In this document: piece after piece, positions 1 through 7,619 of the stretch
Position numbering within the stretch: position 1 is the stretch's first letter
How the letters are laid out: each line of letters begins with the position of its first letter
From: Pseudomonadota bacterium
GTDB lineage: Bacteria > Pseudomonadota > Gammaproteobacteria > Burkholderiales > Burkholderiaceae_B
DNA: 22,502 nucleotides
Assembly: GCA_023386765.1 (NCBI GenBank)
Contig: JAEWJD010000048.1
Location: 1-22,502, forward strand
Reading direction: 5' to 3'
Position numbers and translations under genes: made by a program
The notes under the pieces: model-generated
The model's input: the letters and a program-made list of their open reading frames with translations, nothing else
The model's database searches: none
Told to the model about the DNA's origin: nothing

Positions 1-1937
1 TCATCGTCGCGGTACAGCACGCGTGCCCCCTGGGCCCGGTGCGTGGCCAGCAGGGGGTGATGCCCGTCGGTGGCGAAGTAGGTGATGCGGCCCGGGCAGG
101 CACCGGCCATTGCGGCGACCAGCGGGTCGGCGGCATTGAGCACCGCCATCCCGCCGTCGCGCACATATTGCACGATGACCTGCTTGACGCGTGCCAACTC
201 GTCGATCGTACCGATATGCCCGAGGCCCAGGTGATCGCCCATGCCCAGATTGGTGACCACCGCCACGTCGCAGCGGTCAAAGGCAAGCCCTTCGCGCAGG
301 ACGCCACCGCGCGCGGTCTCGAAGACAGCGGCGTCTGCGTCCGGGTGCAGCAGGATGCGGCGTGCACTGCGCGGACCGCTGCAATCGCCGGTGTCGATGC
401 GGCGCTTGCCGATATACACGCCATCGGAGTTGGTCATACCCACGCAGCGCCCGTTCATGCCCAGCAGATGCGCGGTCAGGCGCACCGTGGTCGTCTTGCC
501 GTTGGTGCCCGAGACGGCCACGACCGGGATGCGGGCGTCCTCGCCATCGGCAAACATCTGGCCGATGATGGCTTCTCCGACAGCGCGTCCCTTGCCGAAT
601 GACGGCGTCAGGTGCATGCGCAGGCCAGGGGCGGCATTGACCTCGACCACGCCGCCGTGCTGGGCTTCCAGGGGCAGGTGGACCGACTCGGCCACCACGT
701 CCACGCCGCAGATGTCGAGCCCGATCATGCGGGCTGCCGTCACGGCGCGTGCGGCCATTTCGGGGTGAACTTCGTCGGTCACGTCGGTGGCTGAACCGCC
801 GGTGCTGAGGTTGGCATTGTTGCGCAGCACGACCAGGGTGCCGGCTGGCGGTACGCTGCCCGGTTCATATCCCTGTTTCTGCAGCACGCCCAGCGCGATG
901 TCGTCCAGCCGGATCTTGGTCAGCGAGGTGGCGTGGCCATCGCCGCGCAAGGGGTCGGTGTTGACCTGCTCGACCAGCTCGGCAATGCTGTGCAGGCCGT
1001 CGCCGGTGACCTGGGGCGGATCGCGTCTGGCGGCGGCCACCAGGGTCTGGCCAACCACCAGCAGGCGGAAATCGTGCCCGGGAATGTAGCGCTCGACGAT
1101 GACTTCGTCGCTGATCTGGGCGGCCGCTTCATAGGCAGCGAGCACGCGCTCGCGGGTGTCGATGTTGACGGCCACGCCGCGCCCCTGGCTGCCGTCGCGC
1201 GGCTTGACCACCACCGGACCTGCCAGCATCTGCGCGGCCTCCCAGGCGGCTTCGGCGCTATCGACGCTGCGGCCCATGGGGACCGGTACGCCGGCGGCAT
1301 CGAGCAGCATCTTGGTGAGGTCCTTGTCCTGGGCAATGGCCTCGGAGATGGCGCTGGTGTGGTCGGTTTCGGCGGCCTGGATGCGGCGTTGACGGCTGCC
1401 CCAGCCGAATTGCACCAGGCTGCCGTGCGTCAGGCGGTGATACGGGATGCCACGGGCCACGGCCGCGTGCACGATCGAGCCGGTTGAAGGGCCCAGGCGG
1501 ATGTCTTCATCCTGTTCGCGCAGGCGGGCCAGCGCTTGGGACAGATCGAAGGGCAGGTCCTGGCGCGCGGCCTCGATCAGCGTTTCGGCCAGCTCGAGCG
1601 CCAGACGCCCGACTTCTTCCTCGCTGTACTCGACCACCACCTGGTAGACCCCGGGCTCCGCCGTGGCCGAGGTGCGTCCGAAGGTGACCGGGCAACCGGC
1701 GTGCGCCTGCAATGCCAGGGCAATGAGTTGCAGCATGTGCGCCATGGAAACGGCCCCCCCATGGCCCTCGGGCCGTAGCAGACCGATCTGGGGCAGGCGG
1801 GCGCGCAGGCGCGCTTCGAAGTCGGCGATGCCGTCGATGGCGCACTCGGTTTCGGAGCAGGTGACGACCGCCTCGATGGCGGTATTGCGGCTCCAGAGAT
1901 TGGGGCCGCGAAGGGCGCGGATTCGGGAGACTTCCAT
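1..1937 (-). CDS. cphA: Cyanophycin synthetase, second tandem copy (3' end outside window)
   Basis: CphA polymerises aspartate and arginine into the storage polymer cyanophycin, using ATP, in the cytoplasm. The first 645 codons are visible and the C-terminus lies beyond the left edge. Order of domains: N domain (about 1-160), ATP-grasp domain (about 161-470, with VVVKPRDGSQGRG and the VNAAPGL end motif), then a Mur-ligase-like domain. That domain has the P-loop GTNGKT at residues 477-482 and an intact ETARGG at 540-545, followed by GLAFD and a GDHLG motif. The N-domain position that carries HxxEH in the upstream paralog reads HMLQL here (67-71), so that metal site is absent. The start ATG at 1937 opens directly into the family N-terminus (MEVSRIRALRGPNLW); the ribosome binding site is weak. 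It follows the other cphA by 63 bases on the same strand, so they are probably one operon. The family call is secure; primer dependence is inferred. Confidence 0.93.
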   Translation of the reverse strand, partial: MEVSRIRALRGPNLWSRNTAIEAVVTCSETECAIDGIADFEARLRARLPQIGLLRPEGHGGAVSMAHMLQLIALALQAHAGCPVTFGRTSATAEPGVYQVVVEYSEEEVGRLALELAETLIEAARQDLPFDLSQALARLREQDEDIRLGPSTGSIVHAAVARGIPYHRLTHGSLVQFGWGSRQRRIQAAETDHTSAISEAIAQDKDLTKMLLDAAGVPVPMGRSVDSAEAAWEAAQMLAGPVVVKPRDGSQGRGVAVNIDTRERVLAAYEAAAQISDEVIVERYIPGHDFRLLVVGQTLVAAARRDPPQVTGDGLHSIAELVEQVNTDPLRGDGHATSLTKIRLDDIALGVLQKQGYEPGSVPPAGTLVVLRNNANLSTGGSATDVTDEVHPEMAARAVTAARMIGLDICGVDVVAESVHLPLEAQHGGVVEVNAAPGLRMHLTPSFGKGRAVGEAIIGQMFADGEDARIPVVAVSGTNGKTTTVRLTAHLLGMNGRCVGMTNSDGVYIGKRRIDTGDCSGPRSARRILLHPDADAAVFETARGGVLREGLAFDRCDVAVVTNLGMGDHLGLGHIGTIDELARVKQVIVQYVRDGGMAVLNAADPLVAAMAGACPGRITYFATDGHHPLLATHRAQGARVLYRDD

Positions 1938-1950
1938 AGGGGTCTTGGGC

Positions 1951-1981
1951 GTCCAAAAGGGCACCGCCAGGGGGCGGTGCC
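1951..1981 (-). terminator. GC-rich hairpin with short T run between the cphA genes (attenuator candidate)
   Basis: A perfect 9-bp inverted repeat, GGCACCGCC (1960-1968) and GGCGGTGCC (1973-1981), has a 4-base loop. Read in the direction of the cphA genes it is followed by CTTTTGGAC. This is the shape of a weak intrinsic terminator, placed after the first cphA and 22 bases before the ATG of the second. With only four T residues it would probably be partial, lowering expression of the downstream copy or stabilising the upstream message. Confidence 0.45.
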
Positions 1982-2000
1982 GGCGATAAGGGGCTGGGTT

Positions 2001-4613
2001 CTAGATCTGGGTCCAGCGGCGGACCTGTTCCATGGTCGGGCCGGAGGCGGCTTCATCGGTCTGCAGCAGGATGAAGTCTTCCGGGGCGGCGGCGAACAAG
2101 GCCTGATCGATGGCGCGCCCGTGGTCGGGCTCGTCGATGACCTGGGGGGCGCGGCTGCTTTCGTTCAGGCCCTGGCGCAGCAGTGCACGCGCCTGGCCGG
2201 GCGGGCGCCGGCTGGTCACGGTGGTGTCGTCATACAACACCACCCGGTCGAACAGTTCGCCCAGCAGGCGGCCCTGTTCGACCAGATCGACGTCGCGGCG
2301 ATCGGCGCCGGCGGCATAGACGGCCACGCGGCGGCGGGCCGGAAAACGCGGCACGGCCGCCGCCAGGGCGCGCAGGCCGGCAGCGTTGTGCACGTCATCG
2401 ACCACGGCGGTCACGTCTGCGCGCTGGAAGACGGTGAACTGCCAGGGCGCTTCGGCATGGTCGATCTGGAACGTCTCGATGCCGGCGCGGATCACCGCCA
2501 CCGGCAGGTCGAGCGCCCAGGCCGCCGCCACGGCAGCCAGCACGTTCTCGGTCTGGAAGTCGACCCGCCCGCCATGCGTGAGCGGCACGGCGTCGATCGC
2601 GGCCAGGCGTTCCTCATCGGCGCCGCGTGCCAGCATGATCTGGCCATCTCGCGCGAATACAGCGCGATGGCCCCGCTGGCGGTGCTCCTGCATGACCGGC
2701 AGAGTCGGGTCGATGGCGAAGAACAACACTTCGCCATCGCACAGCTCGGCCATCTCCACGACGCGTGGGTCGCGCGCATTGAGCACGGCCGCGCCGCCCG
2801 GCAGGACCACGTCGATCTGGGTGCGGAAAATGTTGAACAGGCGGTCGGTTTCCTGGATGTCGAAGTCGCCCAGGTGATCGCCTTCGTCGATATTCGTGAC
2901 CACGCCGACCTGACAACGGTCATAGGCCAGTCCCTGCCCCAGGATCACGGCGCTGTCATTCTCGATGACGGCCGCCTCGACGTTGCGGTTCATGAGCACC
3001 CGGCGTCCGGTGGTCCAATTGGCGCCGTCGCCTTTCTGCACCCAGCGCTGGCCCAGGTACAGGCCGTCGCTGCAGGCCAGGCCGGTCTGCTTGCCCGACA
3101 GATGCAGCAATCGCGCGACCAGGCGTGCAACCACGGTCTTGCCATTGGTGCCGGTCACGCCCACGACCGGGATGCGGCCGTCGTCGCCGGCGGGGAACAG
3201 ATGGTCGACGATGGCCTGCCCCACCGGACGCGGCTGTCCGTCTGCCGGCTTCAGGTGCATCAGCAATCCGGGCCCGGCATTGACTTCCACGATGGCGCCG
3301 CGCTGTTCGGCCAGCGGGCGCGAAATATCTTCGGCCACGAGATCCACCCCCGCGATGTCCAGGCCGACCGCCCTTGCGGCCAGCGACACGAGCTCGGCGG
3401 TGTCCGGATGCACCCGGTCGGTGACGTCGAAGGCCACGTTGCCGCTGCGCTGCACCAGCACGCGTTGTCCGGCGGCGGGTACGCTATCGGCCTGCAGTCC
3501 CTGGCGGGCAATCTCCAGGCGCGCAGCCGAGTCCAGCCGCACCGGGTTGAGCGGGTGGTCTTCGCTGCGGCCACGACGGGGGTCGGTGTTGATCTGGCTG
3601 TCGATCAGTTCGCGCACGCTGCCCTGGCCGTCGCCGACCACCCAGGCGGGCTCGCCTGCCGCCGCAGCGACCAGACGTCCTCCCACCACCAGCAGGCGGT
3701 GTTCGTTACCGGGGACGAATCGCTCCACGATGACGCCGCTGCCCTCGTCGACGGCCACGGCATAGGCTGCCTCGACCTCTTCGCGCGAGGCGAGATTGGT
3801 GAACACGCCACGGCCGTGGTTGCCATCGTAGGGTTTGACCACCACCGGCAGCCCGATGTGCTGGGCCGCCTCCCAGGCCTGTGCGGCGCTGTCGACCCGC
3901 TCGCCTTCGGGTACCGGGACGCCGCAGGTTTCCAGGATGGATTTGGTCAGGTCCTTGTCGCGCGAAATGCCTTCGGCGATGGCGCTGGTGCGGTCCGTTT
4001 CGGCAGTCCAGATACGCCGTTGGCGCGCGCCGTAACCAAACTGCACCAGATTGCCTTCGAACAGGCGGGTGTAGGGGATGTCACGGTCATCGGCGGCATC
4101 CACGATGCAGGCGGTGCTGGGGCCGAGGCAATGGCGGTCCACCAGACGGCGCAGGTGGGCGACGGCCGTCTCCACGTCGAAAGGGCGGTCCTCGATGGCG
4201 GCCATCACCAGGTCGCGCGCGGTGTCCAGCGCGGCCCGGGTGACGGTCTCGTGCCAGGCGCGCACCACCACTTTGTAGACGCCGCGCGTGGATGTCTCGC
4301 GCGCCTTGCCGAAGCCGCCCGGCAGGCCGGCCAGGTTCTGCAGCTCCAGGGTGACGTGCTCGAGAATATGGCCGGGCCAGGTGCCTTCTCGCAACCGTTG
4401 CAGAAAACCGCCACGCACCCCAGGGCTGCAGCGGTGCTCGATCAGCGAGGGCAGCCAGGCTGTCAGGCGTTCGTAGAAACCGGGGATGACGTTGGAGGGG
4501 TAATCCTCCAGCTCCCCGATGTCTACCCAGGCCTCAAGCACCGGGCGGTAGGTCCAGATGTTAGGGCCGCGCAGGGCCACGACATCGAGGAATTCAATGT
4601 CTTTTTTCTTCAT
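2001..4613 (-). CDS. cphA: Cyanophycin synthetase, first tandem copy
   Basis: This 870-residue protein has the usual CphA length and order: N domain (1-160), ATP-grasp domain (about 161-475, VVVKPYDGNHGRG, VNAGPGL at 444-450) and Mur-ligase-like domain with P-loop GTNGKT (488-493), a GDHLG motif near 578-582 and ENVLAA at 689-694. The N domain carries GHILEHVTLELQ, an HxxEH motif at 82-86. In some CphA enzymes this N-domain site is reported to be a hydrolase that makes primers. The Mur-like domain is atypical: where the neighbouring paralog has ETARGG, this one reads ENDSAV (551-556), and the usual DYGHNP is replaced by DDVHNA (739-744). The ATG at 4613 is chosen because it opens into the conserved start (MKKKDIEFLDVVALRGPN); an upstream in-frame ATG at 4700 would add 29 unlike residues. 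It is first in the leftward cph operon and divergent from the ABC transporter. Confidence 0.94.
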   Translation of the reverse strand: MKKKDIEFLDVVALRGPNIWTYRPVLEAWVDIGELEDYPSNVIPGFYERLTAWLPSLIEHRCSPGVRGGFLQRLREGTWPGHILEHVTLELQNLAGLPGGFGKARETSTRGVYKVVVRAWHETVTRAALDTARDLVMAAIEDRPFDVETAVAHLRRLVDRHCLGPSTACIVDAADDRDIPYTRLFEGNLVQFGYGARQRRIWTAETDRTSAIAEGISRDKDLTKSILETCGVPVPEGERVDSAAQAWEAAQHIGLPVVVKPYDGNHGRGVFTNLASREEVEAAYAVAVDEGSGVIVERFVPGNEHRLLVVGGRLVAAAAGEPAWVVGDGQGSVRELIDSQINTDPRRGRSEDHPLNPVRLDSAARLEIARQGLQADSVPAAGQRVLVQRSGNVAFDVTDRVHPDTAELVSLAARAVGLDIAGVDLVAEDISRPLAEQRGAIVEVNAGPGLLMHLKPADGQPRPVGQAIVDHLFPAGDDGRIPVVGVTGTNGKTVVARLVARLLHLSGKQTGLACSDGLYLGQRWVQKGDGANWTTGRRVLMNRNVEAAVIENDSAVILGQGLAYDRCQVGVVTNIDEGDHLGDFDIQETDRLFNIFRTQIDVVLPGGAAVLNARDPRVVEMAELCDGEVLFFAIDPTLPVMQEHRQRGHRAVFARDGQIMLARGADEERLAAIDAVPLTHGGRVDFQTENVLAAVAAAWALDLPVAVIRAGIETFQIDHAEAPWQFTVFQRADVTAVVDDVHNAAGLRALAAAVPRFPARRRVAVYAAGADRRDVDLVEQGRLLGELFDRVVLYDDTTVTSRRPPGQARALLRQGLNESSRAPQVIDEPDHGRAIDQALFAAAPEDFILLQTDEAASGPTMEQVRRWTQI

Positions 4614-4872
4614 GGTGGGAGAGAAGGGGGGATGTGGACGCTTGACGGTGCGAAGACCCGGCCTGGAGTCGGTCGGGGGGCACTCGGGGAGACAGCTCAA
4701 GCGCTTGCTGGCGGGGTTATTTCCTGCATTGGAAATTGTCTTTTCGGCTGCTACTATACGCCGCCTTTACGCCTAATTGCACTCGCGTTGTTGTAAAGAA
4801 AGGACATGCCGAAACCCTTGATCGGGAGGAGCTGTTCTCGCGGGCCGATGGTCGGAATCGAAACCTGTTCGA
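4614..4872. promoter_or_regulatory. Divergent control region between cphA and the ABC transporter
   Basis: This 259-base gap is the only visible place for promoters of both units. On the plus strand TTGGAA (4729-4734), a 17-base spacer and TACTAT (4752-4757) form a reasonable sigma-70 promoter. On the minus strand TATAGT (4758 down to 4753) is a -10 candidate lying on the same bases, but its -35 is poor. A perfect dyad ATTTCC-N6-GGAAAT (4719-4736) overlaps the plus-strand -35 and looks like a repressor site. A small inverted repeat TCGAA-N5-TTCGA (4858-4872) ends next to the transporter start codon. All assignments come from reading the sequence only. Confidence 0.45.
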
Positions 4873-7140
4873 ATGACATTGCTCGACCTTGAAAGCCGCC
4901 CCTCGGGGCGCGAGCTGCCCTCACGGTGGCAGGACGCGGTACAGGCTCGTCTGCAGCCGCGCGAAACCGTGCTGGCGTGGCTGGAAACAGACCTCGATGC
5001 CAGGCTTTGCTTTCATCCTGGGTTGCTGGTGCTGACCGACCGGCGATTGCTGGCGCAGGCGCCACAGGCTGCGGACTGGCAGGTTTTTGCGCGCCAGCCG
5101 GGCCAGTCCTTGACGCTGCTGGATCACGCCGGCGCGGCCAGCCTCACGCTGGAGGGCCCGTCCGGGCGCCTGGCGCAGTGGCGGTTCACGCTGGGCCACA
5201 ACCCGGCCGCGATCAAGCTGGTGACCCTGTTCGACAGCCTGCAGGCGCCGGTGTTGCCGGCGGACAACGCCGATCCCCGGCTGTGCCCGACCTGTCAGGA
5301 GCCTTTGCCGGCCCAGGAAGAGCACTGCCCGGCCTGTCGCGAGGCCCCGCAGGCTGCGACAGGATGGGCCTTGCTGCGGTTGTGGCGCTTTGCCCATCCG
5401 TACCGGCTGCCCTTGATCAGCGGTTTTGTGCTGACCGTGCTGGCGACGGCCGCCACGCTGGTGCCGCCCTACCTGACCATGCCCCTCATGGACGATGTGC
5501 TGATCCCGTTCCAGAACGGCGAGGCGATCGATTACGGCAAGGTGCAGCTTTACTTGGGCGGCCTGCTTGCCTCAGCCCTGGTGGCATGGGTGCTGGGATG
5601 GGCGCGCACCTATCTGTTGGCCAAGGTCAGCGAGCGCATCGGCGCGGACCTGCGTACCACCACCTACGCTCACTTGCAGACACTGTCGCTGGAGTATTTC
5701 GGTGGCAAACGCACGGGTGATCTCATGTCGCGCATCGGCAGCGAGTCGGATCGCATCTGCGTCTTTCTCTCGTTGCATCTGCTCGATTTCGCCACCGACG
5801 TGCTGATGATCGTGATGACGGCCCTCATCCTGTTCACGATCAATCCCTGGCTGGCCCTGGTGACGCTGGCGCCGCTGCCGCTCATCATGTGGCTGATCCA
5901 CGTGGTGCGCGACCGCCTGCGCCACGGCTTTGAGAAAGTGGACCGCATCTGGTCGGAGATCACCAACGTGCTGGCCGACACCATTCCCGGCATCCGGGTG
6001 GTCAAGGCATTCGCCCAGGAACATCGCGAGGTGCAGCGCTTTCGCGAGGCCAACAACCGCAACCTCGAGGTCAATGACCGCGTCAATCGGGTCTGGTCGC
6101 TATTCACGCCCACCGTCACCCTGTTGACCGAGATCGGTCTGTTGGTCGTCTGGATCTTCGGCATCTGGCAGGTATCCCAGAAGCAGATCACTGTGGGCGT
6201 GCTGGCAGCGTTTCTGGCCTATATCGGGCGCTTCTATACACGCCTGGACTCGATGAGTCGCATCGTCTCCGTGACCCAGAAAACGGCCGCCGGGGCCAAG
6301 CGCATCTTTGACATCCTGGATCATGTATCCAGCGTGCCGGAGCCGGTCAAGCCGCAGCCCCTGCCGCAGGTGCAGGGCCGCATCGAGTTACGCGATGTCG
6401 GGTTCCGCTACGGCAACCGCTCGGTCATGCGCGATATGAATCTCGCCATCGCGCCGGGCGAGATGATCGGGCTGGTGGGTCACAGCGGTTCGGGAAAAAG
6501 CACGCTGGTCAATCTCATCTGCCGCTTCTACGACGTCACCGAAGGCGCGGTGCTGGTCGACGGCAAGGACATCCGCTCATTGCGCGTGGCGGACTACCGG
6601 CGTCATATCGGCCTGGTGCTGCAGGAGCCTTTCCTGTTTTTCGGCACCATCGCCGACAACATTGCCTATGGACGGCCGGAGGCTTCCCGCGAGGAAATCA
6701 TGGCGGCGGCGCGTGCCGCGCATGCCCATGAGTTCATCCTGCGGCTGCCGCAAGGCTATGACTCGCTGGTGGGGGAACGCGGCCAGGCACTGTCGGGCGG
6801 AGAGCGCCAACGCATCTCGATCGCGCGCGCACTGCTGATCGACCCGCGCATTCTGATTCTCGATGAAGCCACGTCCTCGGTGGATACCACCACCGAGAAA
6901 GAGATCCAGAAAGCGCTCGATAATCTGGTGCGCGGGCGCACCACCATCGCTATCGCCCATCGTTTGAGCACCCTGCGGCGGGCCGACAGGCTGGTGGTGC
7001 TGGATCGGGGCCAGATCGTGGAGCAGGGCCCGCACGAGGCCTTGATGGCGCGGCAGGGGGCTTACTACCGTCTCTATCAGGCGCAGTTGCGCAACAATGA
7101 GAACCTGCCAGGCGAGCCGGCCGGTGACGAGGCCGCCTGA
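4873..7140 (+). CDS. Cyanophycin-associated ABC transporter, fused membrane and ATPase domains
   Basis: A 755-residue half-transporter of the exporter type that would act as a homodimer in the inner membrane. The N-terminal 135 residues resemble a bacterial PH-like fold (GLLVLTDRRLL at 50-60). A zinc ribbon follows, with cysteines at 138, 141, 152 and 155. Six membrane segments lie near 181-205, 226-246, 305-323, 325-342, 415-435 and 438-456. The ATPase has Walker A GHSGSGKS (536-543), signature LSGGERQ (640-646), Walker B ILILDE (660-665) and switch His696, so it should be active. The gene is divergent from cphA and 14 bases ahead of a DUF1854 gene, the arrangement for which the names cyanophycin metabolism-associated ABC transporter and DUF1854 protein are used. 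The substrate is unknown; arginine, aspartate or their dipeptide is a guess from context. The Shine-Dalgarno is weak. Confidence 0.9.
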   Translation: MTLLDLESRPSGRELPSRWQDAVQARLQPRETVLAWLETDLDARLCFHPGLLVLTDRRLLAQAPQAADWQVFARQPGQSLTLLDHAGAASLTLEGPSGRLAQWRFTLGHNPAAIKLVTLFDSLQAPVLPADNADPRLCPTCQEPLPAQEEHCPACREAPQAATGWALLRLWRFAHPYRLPLISGFVLTVLATAATLVPPYLTMPLMDDVLIPFQNGEAIDYGKVQLYLGGLLASALVAWVLGWARTYLLAKVSERIGADLRTTTYAHLQTLSLEYFGGKRTGDLMSRIGSESDRICVFLSLHLLDFATDVLMIVMTALILFTINPWLALVTLAPLPLIMWLIHVVRDRLRHGFEKVDRIWSEITNVLADTIPGIRVVKAFAQEHREVQRFREANNRNLEVNDRVNRVWSLFTPTVTLLTEIGLLVVWIFGIWQVSQKQITVGVLAAFLAYIGRFYTRLDSMSRIVSVTQKTAAGAKRIFDILDHVSSVPEPVKPQPLPQVQGRIELRDVGFRYGNRSVMRDMNLAIAPGEMIGLVGHSGSGKSTLVNLICRFYDVTEGAVLVDGKDIRSLRVADYRRHIGLVLQEPFLFFGTIADNIAYGRPEASREEIMAAARAAHAHEFILRLPQGYDSLVGERGQALSGGERQRISIARALLIDPRILILDEATSSVDTTTEKEIQKALDNLVRGRTTIAIAHRLSTLRRADRLVVLDRGQIVEQGPHEALMARQGAYYRLYQAQLRNNENLPGEPAGDEAA

Positions 7141-7154
7141 GCGAGCAGACCGTG

Positions 7155-7619
7155 ATGACCAAAGCATTTGAACTGCAGCGCAATGCCCAGGGGCGTTTGG
7201 TGCTATTGCTTGAAGGGCAGGCCTACGAAGGCATCGTACCGGTGCGCGCTTTCCCGATCAGCGCGCCCGGGCAGGGCCTGGCGCTGATGACGGCCGAGGG
7301 GCATGAGGCTTTGTGGCTGGAGGAACTGGGTCAGGCCTCCGCCGAGGCGCGCGCGCTGATCGAAGAGGAACTGGCCGCACGCGAGTTCATGCCTGAGATC
7401 CAGCGCTTGCTGTCCGTGTCGACCTATGCCACGCCCTCGACCTGGCGCGTGGCCACCGACCGGGGCGAGACCGAGTTCGTGTTGCGCGGTGAAGAGGATA
7501 TCCGGAGGCTGAGCGGCCCGACCCTGCTGATTTCGGACATGCATGGCATCCATTACCTGATTCGCGATGCCCAGGCGCTGGACCGCCACAGCCGCAAGCT
7601 GCTGGATCGCTTTCTCTAG
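7155..7619 (+). CDS. DUF1854 protein, partner of the ABC transporter
   Basis: A soluble protein of 154 residues with no signal peptide or membrane segment. The run GIVPVRAFPISAPGQGLAL near the N-terminus, ELAAREFMPEIQRLLSVS in the middle and SDMHGIHYLIRD near the C-terminus match the DUF1854 family as I know it. It starts 14 bases after the transporter stop, so the two are probably co-transcribed. A GTG at 7152 is an equally possible start and adds one residue. The biochemical role is not known; constant pairing with the transporter suggests a regulatory or coupling subunit. Its stop TAG lies in a CTAG that also holds the stop codon of the convergent gene. Confidence 0.85.
   Translation: MTKAFELQRNAQGRLVLLLEGQAYEGIVPVRAFPISAPGQGLALMTAEGHEALWLEELGQASAEARALIEEELAAREFMPEIQRLLSVSTYATPSTWRVATDRGETEFVLRGEEDIRRLSGPTLLISDMHGIHYLIRDAQALDRHSRKLLDRFL

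Noticed and set aside
1977..4796. A very long open frame on the plus strand (939 codons) opposite the first cphA
   Set aside because: It runs codon-for-codon antiparallel to cphA. In high-GC DNA this frame lacks stops because their complements (TTA, CTA, TCA) are rare codons. Its translation resembles no known family.
7152..7157. GTG at 7152 as the DUF1854 start instead of ATG at 7155
   Set aside because: They differ by one residue and the weak ribosome site does not separate them. ATG was kept as the commoner start.
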